Part shown: in pieces, positions 1 to 6,208 of the stretch
Numbering within the stretch: position 1 is the first letter of the stretch
Layout: every line of letters begins with the position of its first letter
Origin: Thermoanaerobaculia bacterium
GTDB taxonomy: Bacteria > Acidobacteriota > Thermoanaerobaculia > Gp7-AA8
DNA length: 6,208 nucleotides
NCBI GenBank assembly: GCA_023700825.1
Contig: JAMPYE010000275.1
Coordinates: 1 to 6,208 of the forward strand
Direction: 5' to 3'
Translations under genes and position numbers: made by a program
The notes under the pieces: model-generated
What the model saw: the letters and a program-made list of their open reading frames with translations, nothing else
Database searches by the model: none
Told to the model about the DNA's origin: nothing

Positions 1-3000
1 AAGACCTATCTCATGTACTCGCTGGTCGGCATCGGCGACGTCGTCGAGATCCAGGCCGGCGACAGCATCGACATCCGTCGCGTGAACGGCGCGTCGTTCG
101 GGACGCAGAACCCGAAGAATCCAAATCGCGCACTCGGTCCGTACTACGGCGACAACGTGACGTTCACGAGCTCGTTCTCCGGACAGACCGCGCCTAACGT
201 GAACTGGAACTTCGGAAATCCGGAGGCGGCCGACAACACGACGACGACTGCGATCGGCGTCAGCGTTCCCTATCGGTACAAGGGGTACACCTCCTCGGGC
301 GCCATCAGCGCGACGAAGACCGTCACCGGCACGTCGACGGCGAATCCCGCGGTTGACGACGACGAGAGCGTCACTCTTCTCGTGCCGTCCGCGCGCCTGG
401 TGCACGACCCTGCCGCGACCCTGATCTCCGCGGGCGGGGCCTATGCGGGTCCCGTGATCGTCGGAGACAACTTCTACGACGCGTCGGACGGCTCCGTGGA
501 GAGTCACTTCGGAGACTGGACGCTCGACGGCGTGCTGACGTCGTCCGCACCGACCGTGCCCCTCGCCGCCGGCTCGTGCGGCGCGCATACGCTCAGCTAC
601 GTCGCGCGCTACCAGCAGTACAGCGGCACGACGACGATCACTCCCGTGGGAACGCCCTTCAGCTCCGCGCTCTCCACCATCTCGTACACGGCCGTCCCCT
701 TCAGCGTGAAGCCGACGATCTCCGGTTCGAACGGCAGTTCGCTCACGTTCTCGAACGCGGGACGCACGAGCTCGACCGCGTTCAACTCCGGCGCGACCTG
801 GACCGTGGAATGGAGCCTGCTCAGTGCCTCGGACGTGCCGCTCCTCACGCCGCCGGCGCCGGCCGTCGTAGCGGTCGGTACGGTACCGTCGTTCGACGTG
901 CCTAAGCCGGTCACCCCCGGCTCGAAAGTCCGGCTCAAGATCACGGTGGATGCCGGAGCCATGGCGGTGGCGGGATGCGACACCTTCCTCTCCGCGACGT
1001 CCGACTTCGCGCTAGCGCCGCCCGATCCGTTCGTCAACGTCACGGCCTGTGCTGCGCCTAACACCCTGGGCAACTGCACGCTGAGCGCGGATTCGCTCAC
1101 GACCGGACGGGACCAGACGGGATGGACCTACTCCTGGAGCGTCGCGCCGTCGATCGGCCCTCTGGCCTCGACGCGAACGATCTCCCCCTCTTCGTTCCCC
1201 GCTGCGGGCACGTACAACGTCTCCGTGACCGCGACGAACGCGATCGACTCGACCACCTCGGCCACGGTTCCCCTCGTTGTCGCGCTGCCTCCCTGCATGC
1301 CGACTCCGGACAGCACGGTCTATTTCACGGCTTCGGCGAGCTCGGTCAATCCGGGCGCGAGCGTGTCATTTTTCGCCAAGCTCTTCGGCACCGCTTACGC
1401 GTGGCAGGACTGCGACACGCTGACCTGGTCGTGGGGCGACGGCACGGCGAACGTTTCCGGCAACAAGAACACCGCACTGGAGGTCTCGCACACCTTCGCC
1501 AGCAGCGGCACCTTCACGGTGACGCTCACAGTCTCCAACTCCGCGGGAGCACCCCGAAGCTCCTCGCTGTCCATCCAGGTCGGGACGGTTACTCCACCGC
1601 CGCCACCACCACCACCTCCTCCCCCTCCGGGGACCTGCACCAAGCCGAACGCTGCCGGGATCTTCGTCGGCTTCACTGGACCGGAAAGCGGGTGCAGGGC
1701 GGGCGGAACCACCCCGTGCAACGTGTCGGAGAATGTCTCGTTCAAGGTCCAGACGTTCGGCTACACGATTCAGCCGTCGTGCGATACGTTCTCCTGGAAG
1801 TTCGGTGACAACCGTACCGCCACCGGCCAGACTCCGTCCCACGCCTACACGGCGGCGGGCAGCTACACTGTCGAGCTCAAGGTCTCCAACAGCGCCGGCT
1901 CCGCGACCACGACCGGGCCGCTGGTCGTGAGCGGCGGCGTCTGCAACGCTCCGGCGAACGACATCAAGCTCGGCTGGGTCGGGCTTGCCTCCGGTTGCGA
2001 TCCGACGAAGACGTGCTCGCCGGGAGAAAAGGTCAGGTTCTTCTTCTCGAGCGCCAGCAACTACGTACTCCAAGCGTGCGACTCGGTCACCTGGGATTTC
2101 GGCGATGGAGAGAAGTCGACCTCCAAAGTCGTCCAGATCGATCACACCTACTCATCGAACGGTCCGTTCCAGGTGAGCTTCACCGTCGCGAACTCTACCG
2201 CCACCATCACCGACGTGAAGACGCTCTCGTTCGTCCCGATCACCAAACCGGTCGTGTCGATCCAGGCGAGCTCCACGACCGGAGAGCCCGGCGACACGAT
2301 CACCTTCACCGGCTCGGCGGTATCGAACGCGACACTGACCAGCCAGCTATGGCGCGTTCTCCGCGTGACGGGTGGGACGACACAGGTCGTTCGCACCGTT
2401 GCCAACGAGAGCGCCATTTCGCAGACCTTCGACACCGACGGCGACTACCGGGTCGAGTACACGGCGTCGAACTCCGGAGGCACCTCGGATCCGGCGGTCG
2501 TCGAGGTGACGATCTCGAACCGTAAAGCGTTCGCCTTCCTCCTCCCGGTCGTCGCGCGCCTCGACGGGTTCAACGGCACGAAGTGGCGCACCGACCTCCA
2601 GGTCTTCAACACCGATCCGCTTAACGCGCCGATCGAGCTCGAGTTCGAGTTCCGCGGTGGTGCGGGGCAGTTCAAGAAGAAGCTCTCGTTCGATTCTTCG
2701 ACGAGGGTCTACGAGGATCTCCTCAGCATCCTCTCCGCTCCGGCGATCCTTAACGACGCCGGCCCGGTGATCGTGCGCGGATCGAGCGCGTCGCCGCCCC
2801 AGATGTGGACCCGCGTCTACACGGTCGACGCCGCGGGCGTCGGCAGCTTTGGCCAGTTCGTGCCGTCGGTGCCCATCGGTTCGACGTCGCAGGCGGCGGG
2901 ATCGCCGGGTTCGTACATCGTCCCGGGTCTCGAGATTTCCTCGCGCTTCCGGTCGAATCTCGGGATCGTGAATCCGTCCAACCAGACGGTGCAGGCGACC

Positions 3001-4029
3001 GTCACGATCGCGGACGATTCGATGCTCGGCTTCCCGATTGGCCAGTTCTCGGTCGACGTCGGGCCTTACGCGCTCAAGCAGCTCAATAATCTCGACACGC
3101 TCGTCCCGGCGATCAAGAACGGGAAACCGTTCAGCGTCCGGATCGCCACGACCGGCAATCTCCCGCTCGTCGTGTACGGCTCGATGATCGACATGATCAG
3201 CAACGACCCGGTCTACGTCCCTGGAGTTCACGAGAGCACGCAGGCGGGTGTCGAGAAGCAGACGCAGGTCGTTCCCGGCGCGGGGCATCTCGTGCAGGGC
3301 AACGACACGTGGCGCAGCGATCTCGTCGTCTACAACAGCGACACCGTTCCGGTCCGGTTCAATCTCTCGTACTTCAACCCGGACGGGACGAAGGCAGCCG
3401 AAGCGCTCGATCAGGCTCTCGGTGCCGGAGCCTTCGTCCAGGTGGAAGACGTCCTTCGCTGGCCGATGCTCGACAAGATTCCTGCCGACTCGGTCGGTCT
3501 GCTCAAGGTGGAGACTCTCGGTACCGGGATCGTCCGGTATCCGATCATCCTGCAGCGAACCTACAAGGATCGGGGCCCGCTCGGGACCTTCGGTCAGGGC
3601 ATCCCGGCCATCACGCCGAGCCGTCCGAACGTCGAGCTCAACAAGCCGGCATACATCGCCGGAGTGAGGAGTGACCCGTCGTTCTACACGAACCTCGGTC
3701 TGGTCGCGGTCGGCAACACGCCGTCCAAGGTCCGGGTGTCTCTGCTCGACGGCGTCACCGGCCAGGTGGTGGGCACGTGGCAGTATGTGCCGGCAGGCGC
3801 GACGGCACCTGTGGCCATCAACCCGAACCAGTCGATCCTCGCCGGGAACATCGTTCGCGCGCTCAGCTCGACGGCCACGCAGGGGACGCTCAAGATCGAA
3901 GTGATCGAGGGCGGTCCGGTCTGGGCCTACGCGTCGGTCATCGCCGCCGCCGATCCTTCCTGCAGCTGCACGCTGCCGGAACACACGTTCGATCCGGAGT
4001 ACATCCCCGCGGTACAGGGGACGAACTAG
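1..4029 (+). CDS. Large secreted-type PKD-domain protein, 5' end outside window
   Basis: The frame is open from base 1 to a TAG at 4027-4029. The first ATG (13) has no signal peptide or clear Shine-Dalgarno site, so the gene probably begins upstream and at least 1338 residues are visible. Residues below count from that ATG. Residues 1-420 are Thr/Ser/Gly-rich, beta-type and Ig/PKD-like (for example NWNFGN near 65). Three clearer PKD modules follow, with cores WSWGDG (472-477), WKFGDN (595-600) and WDFGDG (694-699); the first two carry the typical HTF/HAY...G-(T/S)-(F/Y)-TV ending and the third a related HTYSSNGPFQV. A 12-proline linker (528-539) separates modules one and two. A fourth Ig/PKD-like module spans about 745-835. 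The tail (842-1329) is four copies of a beta-rich domain. Paired cysteines in the PKD modules fit oxidative folding outside the cytoplasm. PKD modules usually mediate binding or act as spacers. No catalytic domain, sortase motif or membrane anchor is visible, so the exact role is unknown: adhesin, surface protein, or binding part of a larger enzyme. Confidence 0.85.
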   Translation, partial: KTYLMYSLVGIGDVVEIQAGDSIDIRRVNGASFGTQNPKNPNRALGPYYGDNVTFTSSFSGQTAPNVNWNFGNPEAADNTTTTAIGVSVPYRYKGYTSSGAISATKTVTGTSTANPAVDDDESVTLLVPSARLVHDPAATLISAGGAYAGPVIVGDNFYDASDGSVESHFGDWTLDGVLTSSAPTVPLAAGSCGAHTLSYVARYQQYSGTTTITPVGTPFSSALSTISYTAVPFSVKPTISGSNGSSLTFSNAGRTSSTAFNSGATWTVEWSLLSASDVPLLTPPAPAVVAVGTVPSFDVPKPVTPGSKVRLKITVDAGAMAVAGCDTFLSATSDFALAPPDPFVNVTACAAPNTLGNCTLSADSLTTGRDQTGWTYSWSVAPSIGPLASTRTISPSSFPAAGTYNVSVTATNAIDSTTSATVPLVVALPPCMPTPDSTVYFTASASSVNPGASVSFFAKLFGTAYAWQDCDTLTWSWGDGTANVSGNKNTALEVSHTFASSGTFTVTLTVSNSAGAPRSSSLSIQVGTVTPPPPPPPPPPPPGTCTKPNAAGIFVGFTGPESGCRAGGTTPCNVSENVSFKVQTFGYTIQPSCDTFSWKFGDNRTATGQTPSHAYTAAGSYTVELKVSNSAGSATTTGPLVVSGGVCNAPANDIKLGWVGLASGCDPTKTCSPGEKVRFFFSSASNYVLQACDSVTWDFGDGEKSTSKVVQIDHTYSSNGPFQVSFTVANSTATITDVKTLSFVPITKPVVSIQASSTTGEPGDTITFTGSAVSNATLTSQLWRVLRVTGGTTQVVRTVANESAISQTFDTDGDYRVEYTASNSGGTSDPAVVEVTISNRKAFAFLLPVVARLDGFNGTKWRTDLQVFNTDPLNAPIELEFEFRGGAGQFKKKLSFDSSTRVYEDLLSILSAPAILNDAGPVIVRGSSASPPQMWTRVYTVDAAGVGSFGQFVPSVPIGSTSQAAGSPGSYIVPGLEISSRFRSNLGIVNPSNQTVQATVTIADDSMLGFPIGQFSVDVGPYALKQLNNLDTLVPAIKNGKPFSVRIATTGNLPLVVYGSMIDMISNDPVYVPGVHESTQAGVEKQTQVVPGAGHLVQGNDTWRSDLVVYNSDTVPVRFNLSYFNPDGTKAAEALDQALGAGAFVQVEDVLRWPMLDKIPADSVGLLKVETLGTGIVRYPIILQRTYKDRGPLGTFGQGIPAITPSRPNVELNKPAYIAGVRSDPSFYTNLGLVAVGNTPSKVRVSLLDGVTGQVVGTWQYVPAGATAPVAINPNQSILAGNIVRALSSTATQGTLKIEVIEGGPVWAYASVIAAADPSCSCTLPEHTFDPEYIPAVQGTN
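1594..1629 (+). repeat. Proline-codon run encoding a 12-Pro linker
   Basis: Twelve consecutive CCN codons (residues 528-539 counted from the ATG at 13) use CCA, CCG, CCT and CCC, with a short CCA microsatellite inside. The run lies between the first and second clear PKD modules and so acts as a rigid interdomain spacer. Runs of this length normally stall ribosomes unless elongation factor P assists. The repeated CCA units are a plausible site of length variation between strains. Confidence 0.85.
2536..3999 (+). repeat. Four tandem copies of a ~115-residue beta-rich domain (A-B-A-B)
   Basis: Within the large protein, four segments share the core R/Y-(T/S)-(D/N)-L-x-(V/I/L)-(V/Y/F): WRTDLQVFN (858-866), RSNLGIVN (980-987), WRSDLVVYN (1100-1108) and YTNLGLVA (1225-1232). 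Copies 1 and 3 (A type, about 842-956 and 1085-1205) both carry Y/V-EDLL/VEDVL in the middle and end in G-(S/T)-FGQ-x-(V/I)-P. Copies 2 and 4 (B type, about 968-1080 and 1214-1329) begin Y-I-(V/A)-(P/G) and end in a V-(V/W)-(Y/A)-x-S-(M/V)-I stretch followed by DP. Equivalent residues of the two A copies are 242-247 apart and of the B copies about 245 apart, so the A-B pair appears to have been duplicated as a unit. DNA-level identity is low, so the duplication is old. Confidence 0.75.
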
Positions 4030-4055
4030 ATCGAAGTTCTGACACTGGAAACGAG

Positions 4056-4083
4056 ACGAGGCGGGCCTGACGGCCCGCCTCGT
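4056..4083. terminator. Perfect 12-bp hairpin, probable bidirectional terminator
   Basis: Bases 4056-4067 and 4072-4083 are exact reverse complements (12 bp, 9 of them G:C) around the four-base loop TGAC, 27 nt after the stop of the PKD gene. On the plus strand it is followed by a T/G-rich stretch (TTGCTTGTTGG) rather than a clean T tract. On the minus strand it is followed by TCTCGTTTCC. It lies between two convergent genes, so it can serve both. The weak T tracts leave some doubt about intrinsic strength. Confidence 0.75.
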
Positions 4084-4105
4084 TGCTTGTTGGTCGGCCT
4101 TTATT

Positions 4106-4141
4106 GCGTAGACCGAGCAAGGCGAGACGCCTTGTCTGCGC
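4106..4141. terminator. Second imperfect hairpin next to the alr stop
   Basis: An outer stem pairs 4106-4113 with 4134-4141 (8 pairs, one of them G:T). An inner stem pairs 4119-4124 with 4128-4133 around the loop AGA, and there is a 5-nt bulge at 4114-4118. It starts 1 nt past the alr stop codon on the minus strand and is followed there by AATAAAGG, with no T tract. It is more likely a 3'-end stabilising structure or accessory terminator for alr mRNA than a strong stand-alone terminator. Confidence 0.4.
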
Positions 4142-4142
4142 T

Positions 4143-5282
4143 TCAGCCGCCGATGTAGGTGCGAGGCACGCGGTGACCGACGCCGCAGAGGATCTCGTAC
4201 GAGATGGTTCCCGAACGCCCGGCGAGCTCCTCGGCAGTAACGATCTCGTCCCCCTGGCGGCCGAGAAGCACGACCTCGTCGCCGAGCGCCACGCCGTCGA
4301 TGTCGGTGACGTCGACTGTGACGAGATCCATGGAGACCCGGCCGACGATCGGCGCTCGCCGGCCGCGGATGAGCACGTCCGCGTTGTTCGAGAGCAGGTA
4401 CGGATAGCCGTCCGCGTACCCGACGGGAATCGTCGCGATGCAGCTGTCGCGAGGAGTCGTCCATGTGGCGCCGTAGCCGATCGGGGATCCGGGCGGCATC
4501 GTCTTCAGGCGCGCGATCCGCGTCGTCCAGCGCATCACCGGTTCGAGGCCGCTCCGGGTGCCGTCGATCGGCTCGCCGCCGAACAAAAGCATGCCGACGC
4601 GAACGAAGTCGCCGGGATTGACGATCGCGCGCAGCGTCGCCGCGCTGTTGGCCATGTGGTCGAGCGGGGCGTGAACGCCCAGATCGCGCAGCCGCTCCGC
4701 CATCTGGCGGAATCGCTCGATCTGCAGTGACGTGTGGGCGCTGTGCGGCTCCGAAGCGGTCGAGAAATGCGAGTAAAGGGCGTCCAGCTGCACGAACGGC
4801 GCGTGCGTGAGGATTGTCGCGGCCTCGGCGAGGTCGCTCTCCACGAGCCCCATGCGCCCCATCCCCGAGTCGAGCTTGAGGTGGACGCGGACGGGACGCC
4901 GGCGGCGGGTGGCGACGGCGGCCACCGCATCGAGCATTTCCGGTCCCGTGATGCCAAGGACCATCTCGTACTCGGCGGCGAGCTCGATCTGGTGCGCGGT
5001 CAGCGGCCCGAGGACGAGGATCGGGATGTCGACCGCGGCCTCGTGCAGCTTCATCGCCTCTTCCAGCAGGGAGACCGCGATCATGGCGACGTGGTGCCTC
5101 GAGCAGGCTCGGGCCAGCTGGACTGCTCCGTGCCCGTAGCCATCGGCCTTGAGCACGGCGATCAGGCGCGAGCCGGGTGGAAGCATCCCGCGGACCGTGT
5201 CGACGTTCCGCATGAAGGCCGCGACGTCGACTTCGACGACGGTGGGACGCCAATGGATCTCGGGGTCAGGGGCCGTAGACAT
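4143..5282 (-). CDS. alr: Alanine racemase
   Basis: PLP-dependent cytoplasmic enzyme interconverting L- and D-alanine and supplying D-Ala for peptidoglycan. At 379 residues it is of normal family length. The PLP lysine is K45 in AVLKADGYGHG. The KLDSGMGRMG segment (136-145) holds the lysine that is carbamylated in characterised homologues and the substrate-site arginine R143. R228 in VRVGMLLFG fits the arginine contacting the PLP pyridine nitrogen. Y270 in IGYGATW is the second catalytic base, GYADGY lies at 288-293, and M318-D319 in GRVSMD belongs to the substrate site. The C terminus has the usual YEILC...RVPR ending. I chose the ATG at 5282 because homology starts about 13 residues later; the upstream TTG at 5393 would add 37 low-complexity residues. 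Only a weak GGA lies 10 nt upstream. The start sits inside the last codons of the SDR gene, so coupled translation is likely. No key residue is missing. Confidence 0.97.
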   Translation of the reverse strand: MSTAPDPEIHWRPTVVEVDVAAFMRNVDTVRGMLPPGSRLIAVLKADGYGHGAVQLARACSRHHVAMIAVSLLEEAMKLHEAAVDIPILVLGPLTAHQIELAAEYEMVLGITGPEMLDAVAAVATRRRRPVRVHLKLDSGMGRMGLVESDLAEAATILTHAPFVQLDALYSHFSTASEPHSAHTSLQIERFRQMAERLRDLGVHAPLDHMANSAATLRAIVNPGDFVRVGMLLFGGEPIDGTRSGLEPVMRWTTRIARLKTMPPGSPIGYGATWTTPRDSCIATIPVGYADGYPYLLSNNADVLIRGRRAPIVGRVSMDLVTVDVTDIDGVALGDEVVLLGRQGDEIVTAEELAGRSGTISYEILCGVGHRVPRTYIGG

Positions 5283-5988
5283 GGATGTTCTGTCCGTTGA
5301 TCGCCGCGGCGCGCCGGGAGGCGAGGAAGAGAATTGATTCCGCGACATCCTCCGGGGACATGTCCGGCCGGAGCGAAGGAGCGACGCGGGCAAGCATGGG
5401 AGTGTCGACCGATCCCGGGCTCACGCAGTTGATGCGAATGCCGGAGCCGCCGAGCTCGGCCGCGAGCGACTCGGTGAGAGCGATGAGCGCGGCCTTCGAC
5501 GCACAGTACGCGGTGAAGCCGGCGAACTTCTGAGGTCCGGGCACGCCGGATATCGAGGCGACGTTCACGATCGCGCCGCGCCCCGCGGCGAGCATCGGCG
5601 GCAGCACGCGCCGCGACGCGAGGAACGCCGCACGCACGTTGACCGCGAAGTGCCGGTCCCAGCTGGCCAGGTCCATCGCGTCGAGGCGGGCGGGCTCGAT
5701 GTGCCCGGCGTTGTTGACCAGCACCGTGACGGGGCCGAGGCGCGCGCGGGCCGCTTCCAGCGCCACGTCGACCGATTCGGGCCGTTCGAGGTCGCAGGGA
5801 AGGACGAGGATCGTGCCTTGCGACTCGTCCCTAAGCAGGGCGAGCGCCGAGGCGTTTCGGGCAAGCGCCGCGACCCTGGCGCCGCTTCGCGCCAGGAGCA
5901 GCGCTGTCGCGCGCCCAATGCCGCTCGACGCTCCCGTGACGATCGCGACTTCGCCGTCGAGCTCTCCGTCGCCGCGCTGCTGGTTCAT
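5266..5988 (-). CDS. Short-chain dehydrogenase/reductase (classical SDR family)
   Basis: NAD(P)(H)-dependent oxidoreductase of about 240 residues with a single Rossmann domain, cytoplasmic. Counting from the ATG at 5988, the cofactor-binding TGASSGIG is at 18-25, ALARN ends strand two at 41-45 (the basic R44 hints at NADP(H)), D66 lies in PCDLE, NNAG is at 92-95, catalytic N117 is in FAVNVRAAF, S145 is in NVASISG, Y161 and K165 are in YCASK, and the SPG motif is at 190-192. The S-to-Y spacing is 16, three more than in FabG, and I recall similar longer loops in other SDRs. The C terminus ends NGQNIHVYGP where most relatives have a G-Q-x-(I/L)-x-V-D-G-G type ending. Other starts are ATG 5997 and GTG 6036; the GTG has AAGGA only 3 nt upstream and adds 16 residues not typical of SDRs. 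Substrate unknown; it overlaps alr by 17 nt and is the upstream gene of the pair. Confidence 0.93.
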   Translation of the reverse strand: MNQQRGDGELDGEVAIVTGASSGIGRATALLLARSGARVAALARNASALALLRDESQGTILVLPCDLERPESVDVALEAARARLGPVTVLVNNAGHIEPARLDAMDLASWDRHFAVNVRAAFLASRRVLPPMLAAGRGAIVNVASISGVPGPQKFAGFTAYCASKAALIALTESLAAELGGSGIRINCVSPGSVDTPMLARVAPSLRPDMSPEDVAESILFLASRRAAAINGQNIHVYGP

Positions 5989-5995
5989 CCCGCGC

Positions 5996-6001
5996 ATTGT
6001 A
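5996..6001 (-). promoter_or_regulatory. Possible -10 element (TACAAT) at the SDR start
   Basis: On the minus strand TACAAT matches the sigma-70 -10 consensus at five of six positions, in otherwise GC-rich sequence. Initiation about 7 nt downstream would fall at the G or A immediately before or within the ATG at 5988, giving a leaderless or nearly leaderless mRNA. This would explain why no Shine-Dalgarno site precedes that ATG. No convincing -35 element is seen 16-18 nt upstream, so this is tentative. Confidence 0.3.
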
Positions 6002-6063
6002 CTTGGTTCGAGACCGGCCGCTTCCGGGTGGATCACCGATCCTTGGACGCGACCGCGCGACGC

Positions 6064-6078
6064 ACACTAGTGTAGTGT
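6064..6078. promoter_or_regulatory. 10-bp palindrome with overlapping direct repeat
   Basis: ACACTAGTGT (6064-6073) is a perfect palindrome. It overlaps a direct repeat of TAGTGT (6068-6073, then TAGTGT at 6073-6078). It lies about 75 nt upstream of the SDR start in a comparatively AT-rich stretch between putative divergent genes, where an operator could be expected. The symmetry is short and no regulator gene is visible, so this is only a candidate site. Confidence 0.2.
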
Positions 6079-6142
6079 TTCGTTAATCCCTTGCCTTTCG
6101 CAGAGCAGAAACGGGGTGAGTTCAAGGAGCGAGAAGGAGTCG

Positions 6143-6208
6143 ATGTGGTTCATCGGCGAGGAGGAGCGACAAAGAAAGCGGCTGCATTCCGCCGCAACCC
6201 GGAGGGCA
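6143..6208 (+). CDS. Possible start of a divergent gene, cut by window end
   Basis: An ATG at 6143 opens a frame of 22 codons that runs off the window. It is preceded by AAGGAG at 6134-6139 (only 3 nt from the ATG) and another AAGGAG at 6124-6129. The visible peptide begins MWFIGEEERQRKR and is highly charged, with no recognisable domain. It would be divergent from the SDR gene, which fits an AT-richer spacer between them. Against it, the Shine-Dalgarno spacing is short and 22 codons prove nothing. A minus-strand frame is also open from the window end to a TAG at 6067-6069, so the region could instead be the tail of a minus-strand gene, or non-coding. Confidence 0.3.
   Translation, partial: MWFIGEEERQRKRLHSAATRRA

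Larger units (their letters stand above)
5989..6142. other. Intergenic region upstream of SDR
   Basis: Apart from the possible TACAAT, the palindrome and the purine-rich AAGGAG motifs described separately, I see no gene or RNA here. The stretch 6064-6115 is richer in A and T than the flanking genes (for example GTTTCGTTAATC), as expected of a regulatory spacer. No clear -35/-10 pair for a plus-strand transcript could be identified. Confidence 0.4.

Noticed and set aside
1594..1629. CCA-rich repeat as a mobile element or CRISPR trace
   Set aside because: It is an in-frame proline linker; there are no spacers, terminal inverted repeats or target duplications.
1366..2145. Minus-strand 259-codon frame and similar frames antisense to the PKD region
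   Set aside because: These are shadows of the high third-position GC of the plus-strand gene, with Arg/Gly-rich content and a poly-Trp/Gly stretch mirroring the proline run. No motif or ribosome site.
2347..5253. A 968-codon minus-strand open frame running antisense to the PKD gene, through the terminator and out of frame across alr
   Set aside because: It begins with TTG and is Arg-rich low-complexity translation typical of a GC-rich shadow frame. It covers two well-supported genes and the intergenic terminator, and has no recognisable domain.
5283..5393. N-terminal extension of alr by 37 codons from TTG 5393
   Set aside because: The added residues lie within the SDR coding sequence, are Arg/Ser/Pro-rich, and precede the normal family start. 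The ATG at 5282 gives standard length.
5989..6036. GTG 6036 as the SDR start
   Set aside because: AAGGA is only 3 nt away and the 16 extra residues do not match usual SDR N termini. It remains possible but is less likely than the ATG at 5988.
6067..6207. Minus-strand open frame of 46 codons ending at a TAG, as the tail of an upstream operon gene
   Set aside because: The peptide shows no recognisable domain and ends in AT-rich sequence that looks intergenic. It is too short to support, though it cannot be excluded.
1..6208. tRNA, rRNA, riboswitch, CRISPR array, insertion sequence or defence system
   Set aside because: No cloverleaf-like, array-like or transposase-like signals were seen by eye on either strand; the coding regions are accounted for by three genes and an edge fragment.

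Overview
The window is GC-rich bacterial DNA with strong G/C bias at third codon positions. It holds two transcription units that converge on a shared terminator. The large secreted-type PKD protein, with a repeated beta-rich C-terminal tail, resembles proteins I recall from Acidobacteriota (Thermoanaerobaculia-like lineages). That assignment is from memory and is only moderately secure; no ribosomal or other phylogenetic marker is present.

Layout. Positions 1-4029 (+) carry most of a very large extracellular protein whose true start lies upstream of the window. It has several PKD/Ig-like modules, a 12-proline linker, and then four tandem copies of a beta-rich domain arranged A-B-A-B. Positions 4030-4142 are a short convergent intergenic spacer with a perfect 12-bp hairpin and a second imperfect hairpin, probably a bidirectional terminator. 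Positions 4143-5282 (-) encode an apparently complete alanine racemase (alr) with all expected catalytic motifs. Positions 5266-5988 (-) encode a classical short-chain dehydrogenase/reductase (SDR) whose 3' end overlaps the alr start by 17 nt. Positions 5989-6208 are a mostly AT-richer upstream region with a possible promoter, a small palindrome and possibly the first 22 codons of a divergent gene.

How the genes relate. SDR and alr form a translationally overlapping pair, read SDR first and then alr. Alr supplies D-alanine for peptidoglycan; the SDR substrate is unknown. The PKD protein is convergent to this pair, and nothing links it functionally to them. I see no mobile element, CRISPR array, RNA gene or defence system. 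Apart from the repeat and cysteine architecture of the large protein, this is an ordinary chromosomal region.
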